Shown here piece by piece: positions 1 through 5,057 of a stretch of DNA of 5,057 bases; positions within the stretch are counted from its first letter, which is position 1, and each line of letters opens with the position of its first letter. The stretch spans positions 1 to 5,057 of the forward strand of contig JAATVN010000212.1 in NCBI GenBank assembly GCA_014523595.1. The letters are read 5' to 3'. The notes beneath the pieces are model-generated. The model made no database searches and was not told where the DNA came from. It was given only the letters and a program-made list of their open reading frames with translations. Source of the DNA: Nitrososphaerales archaeon TH5888 (GTDB taxonomy: Archaea; Thermoproteota; Nitrososphaeria; Nitrososphaerales; Nitrososphaeraceae). A program made the position numbers and the translations under genes.

Positions 1-855
1 ATTGGCCATACTCGAAACTAGCTGAGGCGTGTCATTAAATCTCCTCAACTTGTAAATTGCCTTGGCGGCGAATGGTATGGACAAGAGCCCAATAGTTGAG
101 AAAATTGGGATTATGTTATTAATAGAACCTCCAATAATCATTCCATACGTTACAATTACAATCGCAATAAAGATTTTAACTGAGTTTTCTTTGCCTGCAA
201 TAATAATCAAAGTACGTCTTCCACTTTTTTTGTCTGCTTCATAATCTGGAAATGATGTTACCAAAATCACGACAGCTGATAAAAGTCCAGCAATAATACC
301 AACATAGATCGATGTTAAATCAATAATATTACTTTGAATATAATATGACCCCAATACTATCATGCAGCCTTTGATTGCCACAAAAAGTTCTCCTAGACCC
401 GCATTTACTATATTTGTAGAATAAAAATAAATTGAAATAATTGCAAAGGTCAATAGTATTAATATCAAAATACCTTTGATAGTAACAAAATATAATCCTG
501 TCAACCCACCTAAGATTAAAAAAATAATTCCGGCGCAATAAATTAATCTAGAATTAATGAGATTTTCAGGGATAACACCAGTACCCCCACTATATCTTGT
601 TCGTTTTGTATTGGTATCAATCCCTCTCTTAAAGTCAGAATAATCATTTAGCAAATCAACACTGATATGCAAACACATAATTCCGAAATAAGTTAGTAAC
701 GCGTATCCAAGATCGATATCACCTGTTTTCCAAAAGCTAATAGCAATACCATTACTTACTGCTATAACAGAAGCCAGGAGAAATTTTATTCTTATTGCTC
801 TAAACCAAAGAAATACAACATACTTTATTTTTTGGAGCTTTTCGTAAAGCGACAA
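1..855 (-). CDS. UbiA-superfamily prenyltransferase, MenA-like (3' end outside window)
   Basis: This is an integral-membrane prenyltransferase that would join a polyprenyl diphosphate to an aromatic or other acceptor. The closest resemblance is to MenA (1,4-dihydroxy-2-naphthoate prenyltransferase), which would fit menaquinone synthesis in thaumarchaea. Seen directly: 285 open codons to the window edge, with many hydrophobic helices. The first Asp-rich motif is NDYSDFKRGID at residues 70-80, followed by an SGGTGVIP loop at about 89-96. The second motif is DYEADKKSGRRTL at 204-216. Both motifs bind Mg-diphosphate in this family. The start is TTG at 855: in-frame stops lie at 880-882 and 886-888, no ATG or GTG lies between them and the conserved region, and a TATA box lies about 30 bases upstream. 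The length so far is close to the usual 290-300 residues, so little is missing. DGGGP synthase or another UbiA member is the alternative. The family is secure; the substrate is inferred. Confidence 0.88.
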   Translation of the reverse strand, partial: MSLYEKLQKIKYVVFLWFRAIRIKFLLASVIAVSNGIAISFWKTGDIDLGYALLTYFGIMCLHISVDLLNDYSDFKRGIDTNTKRTRYSGGTGVIPENLINSRLIYCAGIIFLILGGLTGLYFVTIKGILILILLTFAIISIYFYSTNIVNAGLGELFVAIKGCMIVLGSYYIQSNIIDLTSIYVGIIAGLLSAVVILVTSFPDYEADKKSGRRTLIIIAGKENSVKIFIAIVIVTYGMIIGGSINNIIPIFSTIGLLSIPFAAKAIYKLRRFNDTPQLVSSMAN

Positions 856-885
856 TCTATTTATTGCATAGAGAGAATCTCAGAC

Positions 886-893
886 TTAAATAT
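886..893 (-). promoter_or_regulatory. TATA box of the prenyltransferase gene
   Basis: Read on the minus strand this is ATATTTAA, an archaeal TATA-like element about 30 bases before the TTG start at 855. A start site about 25 bases downstream would leave a leader of fewer than 10 bases, and no Shine-Dalgarno sequence is visible, so the mRNA would be nearly leaderless. The assignment rests on motif and spacing only. Confidence 0.45.
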
Positions 894-949
894 TGAATGT
901 TCTAAGTTAGAGCACATGGACATAATTGATCTGTTAACATTTTCCAACT

Positions 950-1222
950 TCAGTCACTGTATCCAGGAAAGATAATTTTCAAATTTGCGGATAATCTCTC
1001 TAGTGTTGATCTTTTTTCATCCCAAGATATTTATCCTCCTTCTATTGCCTCGCTTAAAAACTTGATCGAGCTGTCAAACGTATTTCTATCTATTGGGAAA
1101 GGAACTCCATCTTTGCCTCCGTGTGTAAAACCGAATTGTACTGGATCATTCCAAGAGGTTTTGGAGCCGTAAATTAACTGAGAAATGAGCGAACTAGAAT
1201 TCATGATTGTACGAGATTTCAC
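950..1222 (-). pseudogene. C-terminal remnant of a DUF763-family gene, with in-frame stop
   Basis: This is a degraded gene end. The reading frame from GTG at 1222 to TAA at 1031-1033 encodes 63 residues. It contains an LISQLIYG segment followed by FTHGGKDGVPFPIDR (about 1085-1129), then a Phe-Asp-x-x-Ile-x-x-Leu-x-x-Ala-Ile helix. From memory this matches the C-terminal part of DUF763 proteins, which are usually several hundred residues long and of unknown function. After the TAA the same frame continues without a stop to TGA at 950-952 and encodes ISWDEKRSTLERLSANL, which looks like the normal family continuation, so the TAA seems to be an acquired nonsense codon. Upstream the frame is closed by a TGA directly before the GTG, and all three minus-strand frames hold stops there, so the N-terminal bulk is gone. 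A functional 63-residue protein is possible but less likely. Family recognition is from pattern memory. Confidence 0.62.
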
Positions 1223-1235
1223 TCATTTCAATCGG

Positions 1236-1243
1236 TTTATAAA
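1236..1243 (+). promoter_or_regulatory. TATA box for the microprotein-helicase unit
   Basis: TTTATAAA is a near-consensus archaeal TATA box. It lies 29 bases before the ATG at 1273, so transcription would begin almost at that start codon, giving a leaderless or very short-leader mRNA. No comparable element lies directly before the helicase ATG at 1402, because that region is coding. The helicase is therefore probably transcribed from here. Confidence 0.6.
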
Positions 1244-1272
1244 TGAGAAATGTATGGTTAGAATAGTCATCA

Positions 1273-1401
1273 ATGAATTTTGATACTTTGGTTCAAATTG
1301 CGGTTGGCCTATTTATTGTCGGGCTCTTTGCAACTATATTATATGAGAAAATGAATGTCAAATCAAGTCAAGATCCAGAAACAGAAAAATCGAGAAGTTG
1401 A
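1273..1401 (+). CDS. 42-residue single-span membrane microprotein
   Basis: I do not recognise a family. The protein begins MNFDTLVQ, has one hydrophobic stretch at about residues 6-24 (IAVGLFIVGLFATILY at its core), then a hydrophilic charged tail rich in Lys, Glu and Ser. This is the profile of a small type of single-pass membrane protein. The ATG is the first possible one in frame after TAG at 1264-1266, and it sits 29 bases downstream of a strong TATA box, so it would be translated from a leaderless message. Its TGA (1399-1401) directly abuts the helicase ATG at 1402 with no spacer, which suggests co-transcription and translational coupling. It might anchor or regulate the helicase, or simply be a leader cistron; both are inference. 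The well-placed promoter and the exact junction support a real gene. Confidence 0.62.
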   Translation: MNFDTLVQIAVGLFIVGLFATILYEKMNVKSSQDPETEKSRS

Positions 1402-4158
1402 ATGAGTGTCATTGATGAACAGATCATAAAATCCTTCAAAAGTGAAGGATTTCAAAATTTGACAAAAATTCAAGAAATTTCTATTCCAGTTATCTCCCGT
1501 ACGCAAAATTGTCTTCTCGTTGCTCCCACAGGATCTGGGAAGACAGAGGCTTCAATGATTCCAATATTTTCCCTTCTCGAAAAAGAACGAGTGAATAATG
1601 CGGATTTTACTGAGGATAATGCCATTATTGTATTATACATCACACCCTTACGAGCGCTAAATAATGACGTTCATCGGAGAATAATTGACTATGCAGTTAA
1701 GAGAAATTTTGATGCCCAAATAAGGCATGGAGATACAACAAGAACTGCAAGACAGAAATTAGTAAAAAAACCTCCTCACATTCTCATAACTACGCCTGAA
1801 TCTCTTGGTATAATTCTTACGCAAGAGAAATTCAAAACATATTTGAAACATCTTAGGTGGGTGATAATAGATGAAGTTCACGAATTAATTGGCAATGAGA
1901 GAGGAACTCACTTAACCGTAAGTCTAGAGCGCCTACAAGACATAAGTTCTCATAGGGTGGTAAGAATAGGATTGTCTGCAACTATTGGAAATTTAAAAGA
2001 TGCTGCAAGTTTTATTGGCGGAACAAACAGAAAGTGTTCCATTCTTGTCGACAATACAATAAGAAACTATGATATTGATGTAAAATATTTAAAAGGCTCC
2101 ATAAGCAATGTAGCCAAATTCGTATCGAAATATCTGACTGAAAACAAGATATTGGGATCAGTGTTACTATTCACAAATACTAGAGATGAGGCGGAGTACA
2201 TAGGTACTACAATAAGAAATCAAAATAATATTCCGATAGAAGTACACCACGGTTCCCTTTCAAAAGAAACACGAGAGGAAACTGAAACTAAACTTAGAGA
2301 AGGCCTAACTGGCATCGTTGTTTGCACATCTTCTCTGGAGTTAGGGCTGGACATTGGATCTGTAGAACTAGTAATTCATTATGGATCATCCAAACAGGTT
2401 TCAAAGCTCGTACAAAGGATTGGTAGGAGTAGACATGCTAATTATAAATCCGCCAAAGGGTTGTTAATAGCGAACAGCGGGGATGATGAATTAGAATGTC
2501 TATCTTTAATAAATAGAATGAAGAAGAGATCAATAGAAATACAAAATCCTCACAGTAACTCATTAGATGTAATAGCTCATCATTTAGTCGGATTTGTAAT
2601 ATCAACATCGGAGTCAAAAAAATTGGAGGAGGTTTATCAAATCATTACAAGAGCCTATCCATTTAGGGAACTTCCTTTTTCTGATTTGGAACAATGCGCG
2701 GTATTATTGGACAGTTTTAAGATCATAAAGTATGATTCCAAGAATCAGACTTATTCTCGAAGAATAAAAGCATACAAGTATTTTTTTGAAAATATTTCTA
2801 CCATACCAAACATAGTAAAATTTGAAGTTTTTGATGTGATAAGAAAGAAGAGAATAGGAACTCTAGACCAACAGTTTATAGGCGAATTTGGAGAAAGGGG
2901 CAACGTGTTTATCTTAAAAGGAACTCAATGGAGAATAATAAGTGTAGATGATAACAAACTCCAAGTCAATGTAGAGCAAGTTTTTGGATCTCCTATAAAT
3001 ATACCTCACTGGGTTGGCGAAATGATCCCGGTTGATTATGAAACTGCTGTAGAAGTAGGTAAGCTCAGAAATAAAGTTCTCGAGGATAGTAATTTTAAGT
3101 TTGAATCAGACATTAGGTACACACTACAAAATATTCCCATAGTTCCAGATGCCAGGAACATCGTTATAGAGAGTGTCATTTCTAAAAAAGCAGTTGTAAT
3201 CCATTCGACTTTAGGTACAAAAATAAACAATACGTTGTCATCACTATTATCCACTTTTCTTGCATCGTATGTAGGACATATAGTAGAAACAAAGTCAGAT
3301 CCCTATAGAATCCTGTTAAGTTCCTCCGTTAGATTGTCAAAAGGAAATATTCAAAAAATTTTTTATGATGAATATGATGTTGAGACAATACTTATCACAT
3401 CTTTAACTAACACATATAATTTGAATTGGAGAGTTTGGACGGTATCAAAGAAATTTGGCCTCGTTGATAAAAATGCAGTCTATGATAAGAGATTGGCCCG
3501 TTTTATATATGACAGATATTCCAAAACTGCAATAAGCAAGGAATCCATAAGAGAGTTGATGCATGACAAGTTTGATGTAAAATCTACGCAGGAAGTTCTG
3601 CGAAAAATAAGGAACAAAGAAATATCAATACATTGGCTAGATTTATCGGATTTTTCTCCAGTGGCTCAAAGTATTGTAGAACATCATTCCAAATCGTCAT
3701 CTACGCCCTTAAGCATTGAGCGCGGAGTTCTAGAACTCATAAAGGATAGACTTGATAAAACCAAACATCGACTGATATGCATCAGATGTGGCAAGTGGGA
3801 AAGATTGGTTGAAACAAGGGAAGTAATGGACTCTATATCTTGCAAAAAATGCGGATCGAGACTGATTACAACTACTTTTTCCTCCGATTATGAACTTAGC
3901 AAAATAATATTGAATAAGTTAGGGGGATCGGAAATCAATTCCGAACAGAACCACAAATTTGAAAGGGCGTGGAAAGCTGCGTCGTTGATTAACAATTTTG
4001 GTAAGAAAGCATTAACAGTACTATCAGGTTATGGAATAGGTGTAGAAACAGCTGCACGCATATTGCGCAATTATGTTGACGACGAAAATTTATACAAGAA
4101 TATATACGATGCAGAAAGACAGTATGTTACAACTAGAGGATTTTGGAACGAAAACTAA
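1402..4158 (+). CDS. lhr: Lhr-family superfamily 2 ATP-dependent helicase
   Basis: This is a complete 918-residue Lhr-type helicase, a 3'-5' ATP-dependent translocase in characterised relatives, acting on DNA or DNA:RNA hybrids in repair or RNA metabolism. Domains in order: RecA1 (about 18-215) with Walker A APTGSGKT 41-48, TPLRALNND 81-89, TTPES 130-134, DEVH box 157-160 and LSAT 191-194. RecA2 (about 235-375) has VLLFTNT, then TSSLELGLDIG 309-319, then QRIGRSRH 338-345. A winged helix follows (about 380-475). Then comes a Lhr/DEAD-associated beta-rich domain (PF08494-like, about 570-750). The tail holds a CIRC (793-796) plus CKKC (814-817) putative zinc knuckle and an HhH-like LSGYGIGVETAARIL segment at 874-888. 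All catalytic motifs look intact. The ATG at 1402 directly follows the microprotein stop with no Shine-Dalgarno sequence, so coupled translation is likely. Gene family is certain; cellular role is inferred from relatives. Confidence 0.96.
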   Translation: MSVIDEQIIKSFKSEGFQNLTKIQEISIPVISRTQNCLLVAPTGSGKTEASMIPIFSLLEKERVNNADFTEDNAIIVLYITPLRALNNDVHRRIIDYAVKRNFDAQIRHGDTTRTARQKLVKKPPHILITTPESLGIILTQEKFKTYLKHLRWVIIDEVHELIGNERGTHLTVSLERLQDISSHRVVRIGLSATIGNLKDAASFIGGTNRKCSILVDNTIRNYDIDVKYLKGSISNVAKFVSKYLTENKILGSVLLFTNTRDEAEYIGTTIRNQNNIPIEVHHGSLSKETREETETKLREGLTGIVVCTSSLELGLDIGSVELVIHYGSSKQVSKLVQRIGRSRHANYKSAKGLLIANSGDDELECLSLINRMKKRSIEIQNPHSNSLDVIAHHLVGFVISTSESKKLEEVYQIITRAYPFRELPFSDLEQCAVLLDSFKIIKYDSKNQTYSRRIKAYKYFFENISTIPNIVKFEVFDVIRKKRIGTLDQQFIGEFGERGNVFILKGTQWRIISVDDNKLQVNVEQVFGSPINIPHWVGEMIPVDYETAVEVGKLRNKVLEDSNFKFESDIRYTLQNIPIVPDARNIVIESVISKKAVVIHSTLGTKINNTLSSLLSTFLASYVGHIVETKSDPYRILLSSSVRLSKGNIQKIFYDEYDVETILITSLTNTYNLNWRVWTVSKKFGLVDKNAVYDKRLARFIYDRYSKTAISKESIRELMHDKFDVKSTQEVLRKIRNKEISIHWLDLSDFSPVAQSIVEHHSKSSSTPLSIERGVLELIKDRLDKTKHRLICIRCGKWERLVETREVMDSISCKKCGSRLITTTFSSDYELSKIILNKLGGSEINSEQNHKFERAWKAASLINNFGKKALTVLSGYGIGVETAARILRNYVDDENLYKNIYDAERQYVTTRGFWNEN

Positions 4159-4287
4159 TCAGTTAAAGATACAAAAAATGTAGGGACTGCTTGTTGGAAA
4201 GACGTAATCTATAATTTCAATTACAGAGGTAATTGCACCGGTAACGTAAACTGGTCTGGTATGAACTGTCTTTAATGGAAGCAGCAT
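4159..4287 (-). CDS. possible 42-codon ORF convergent with the helicase
   Basis: An ATG at 4287 opens a 42-residue minus-strand frame ending in TGA at 4159-4161, immediately next to the helicase stop at 4158. The product (beginning MLLPLKTVHTRPVYVTGAIT) ends in a hydrophobic, aromatic-rich tail. The open frame extends upstream to a TAA near 4336. A TATA-like TATTTAAA on the minus strand lies at 4335-4342, about 48 bases before the ATG. I recognise no family. It could be a small gene, the tail of a decayed gene or a chance frame; the evidence is weak. Confidence 0.25.
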   Translation of the reverse strand: MLLPLKTVHTRPVYVTGAITSVIEIIDYVFPTSSPYIFCIFN

Positions 4288-4321
4288 TTCCTTATTGTTG
4301 TTCGGGGAGATCAGACATCGT

Positions 4322-4337
4322 CTTAATTTTGTTTTTT
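4322..4337 (+). terminator. T-rich stretch, candidate terminator after the helicase
   Basis: The plus strand carries TTTT and TTTTTT runs separated by one G, about 165-180 bases downstream of the helicase stop. Archaeal RNA polymerase terminates at such U-tracts without needing a hairpin, and none is obvious here. This is the only strong T-run between the helicase and the next gene. The 3' end is inferred, not shown. Confidence 0.4.
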
Positions 4338-4457
4338 AAATAATAAAATAGCATCATTTCACACAAAACATTTTGATATCAAATCATTGCTTTGTATTGA
4401 AGTCATAAAAATCCTTATTTGTGATAATGCTTAAAATTAATAAAGGAAATGTGAGTG
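4338..4457. other. AT-rich intergenic spacer with palindrome TTTGATATCAAA
   Basis: No credible gene is visible in this stretch before the secreted-protein gene. It contains a perfect 12-base palindrome at 4372-4383 inside a looser dyad (ACAAA on the left at about 4362, TTTGT on the right near 4395). A dyad about 75 bases upstream of a start codon could bind a dimeric regulator, but in such AT-rich DNA a 12-base palindrome may be chance. Confidence 0.3.
4430..4437 (+). promoter_or_regulatory. TATA-like element of the secreted-protein gene
   Basis: CTTAAAAT lies about 20-27 bases before the ATG at 4458, so transcription would start at or next to the start codon, matching the leaderless pattern of the other promoters in this window. 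It is a weaker match to consensus than the element at 1236. Confidence 0.4.
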
Positions 4458-5057
4458 ATGATAAAAATTTACAGTCTTTATGTTTTGGTTACTCTTTCCA
4501 TCTTTTCTATTGCCATGACGAGTCTTCAAGCCTATGCGGTAGAGGAAATTTGGGAAGACTATGAAAATATGGAGGATATGGTCAAGGATATTAGAAATGG
4601 AGGTAAGGATGACGACAAGGTCGATTATGATAAATTTAGGGACTCTAGTGTTTACAAGAATGCAGACGAGGATTTAAGAGATTGCATAGATTTGGCTAAC
4701 AAAGTAGGAGAGAAATTGGGAGATTATGAAATTGTACGCTGCTTTGAGAATACGAATTACTTTAAGGAAAAATATACAGATAATGAAGAAACCAAAAATA
4801 TGGAAGAGGTAAATCAGCAGGATCAGAATCAGCAAGAACAAGCAGAACAGGATAATCAAAATCAGACTGTAAGTGAAGCAAAGGCAAATACAAGTCAACA
4901 ACAACAGCAGGAGCAGGAGCAGGAACAAGAGCAGCAGGAATCAGATATTCAAAATCAGACTGTAAGTGAAGCAAAGGCAAATACAAGTCAACAACAACAG
5001 CAGGAGCAGGAGCAAGAGCAGCAGGAACAGGAGCAAGAGCAGCAGGAACAGGAGCAA
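4458..5057 (+). CDS. secreted protein with Gln/Glu-rich repeat tail (3' end outside window)
   Basis: There are 200 open codons to the right edge and no stop. Residues 1-27 form a signal peptide: MIKIY, a hydrophobic core, then AYA before a likely cleavage at 27/28, so the protein should be exported. Residues 28-118 form a small, strongly charged domain with WEDYENME, a DDDK-type acidic patch and two cysteines (Cys76 and Cys95) that could form a disulfide outside the cell. From about residue 119 the chain is almost entirely Gln, Glu and Asn, including a 31-residue repeat (starting at Gln134 and again at Gln165) and then QEQEQQE units. This tail is acidic, has no hydrophobic heptad positions, and should be disordered or an extended charged helix rather than a classical coiled coil. 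The ATG fits the signal peptide and lies just after a TATA-like element. I recognise no family; a cell-surface or matrix role is inference only. Confidence 0.82.
   Translation, partial: MIKIYSLYVLVTLSIFSIAMTSLQAYAVEEIWEDYENMEDMVKDIRNGGKDDDKVDYDKFRDSSVYKNADEDLRDCIDLANKVGEKLGDYEIVRCFENTNYFKEKYTDNEETKNMEEVNQQDQNQQEQAEQDNQNQTVSEAKANTSQQQQQEQEQEQEQQESDIQNQTVSEAKANTSQQQQQEQEQEQQEQEQEQQEQEQ
4856..4921 (+). repeat. Direct repeat, copy 1 (93-base period)
   Basis: These 66 bases recur exactly at 4949-5014. The unit begins TCAAAATCAGACTGTAAG and encodes QNQTVSEAKANTSQ followed by a Gln/Glu run. Identity includes every third codon position, so the duplication is recent or is being homogenised. The 93-base period is a multiple of three and keeps the frame. 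Confidence 0.93.
4949..5014 (+). repeat. Direct repeat, copy 2 (93-base period)
   Basis: This is the exact second copy of 4856-4921. It is preceded by TCAGATAT, where the first copy is preceded by GGATAA, and after 5014 the two copies diverge by a small in-frame length difference in the CAG/GAG/CAA tract. Further copies may lie beyond the window edge. Confidence 0.93.
5007..5057 (+). repeat. 21-base tandem repeat encoding QEQEQQE
   Basis: The codons CAG GAG CAA GAG CAG CAG GAA occur at 5007-5027 and identically at 5028-5048, with a third copy starting at 5049 and cut by the window end. The alternation of CAG and CAA, and of GAG and GAA, is kept between units, so this is repetition of DNA rather than only of amino acids. 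Confidence 0.88.

Noticed and set aside
62..244. 60-residue plus-strand frame within the prenyltransferase gene
   Set aside because: It lies opposite conserved UbiA coding sequence, including the second Asp-rich motif, and its hydrophobicity mirrors the membrane helices on the other strand.
329..538. 69-residue minus-strand frame
   Set aside because: It is an alternative frame on the same strand inside the prenyltransferase and has no recognisable motif.
3036..3254. 72-residue minus-strand frame
   Set aside because: It is antisense to the continuous, motif-bearing helicase gene and has no separate promoter or family signal.
4275..4343. 22-codon plus-strand frame after the helicase
   Set aside because: Too short, no promoter, and its end is the T-rich candidate terminator; it looks like chance.
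4674..4986. Two leucine- or proline-rich minus-strand frames (84 and 74 residues)
   Set aside because: They arise as the complement of the CAG/GAG/CAA repeats, which read as Leu, Pro, Val and Ala codons. The plus frame has a signal peptide and promoter, so these are shadows.
4856..5057. Repeat array considered as a CRISPR array
   Set aside because: The units keep one reading frame, there are no unique spacers of regular length, and the repeats continue a secreted-protein coding sequence.

Overview
The window looks like AT-rich archaeal chromosome, most likely from an ammonia-oxidising thaumarchaeon (Nitrososphaeria, for example a Nitrosocosmicus-like lineage). This is inferred from three things: an archaeal-type Lhr helicase, TATA boxes about 25-35 bases upstream of start codons with almost no leader or Shine-Dalgarno sequence, and a MenA-like prenyltransferase. 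No rRNA or other marker gene is present, so the genus is not established.

Layout, left to right. (1) Bases 1-855, minus strand: a UbiA-superfamily prenyltransferase, probably MenA-like, running off the left edge and starting at TTG with its own TATA box. (2) Bases 950-1222, minus strand: a decayed C-terminal remnant of a DUF763-type gene with an in-frame stop. (3) Bases 1236-4158, plus strand: a TATA box, a 42-residue single-span membrane microprotein, and directly abutting it a complete 918-residue Lhr-family superfamily 2 helicase. These two genes probably form one short transcription unit. (4) Bases 4159-4457: a convergent AT-rich spacer with a possible 42-codon minus-strand ORF, a T-rich stretch suited to archaeal termination and a short palindrome. 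(5) Bases 4458-5057, plus strand: the start of a secreted protein with a signal peptide, a small charged two-cysteine domain and a Gln/Glu-rich tail built from DNA-level tandem repeats. It runs off the right edge and is easily missed because no stop codon lies in the window.

The genes do not form one evident pathway: quinone or lipid prenylation, nucleic-acid unwinding and a surface or secreted protein sit next to each other. I see no CRISPR array, tRNA, insertion sequence, integrase or recognisable defence cassette. The points most worth a second look are the membrane microprotein fused end-to-end with the helicase gene, the DUF763 remnant, and the expanding repeat tail of the secreted protein.
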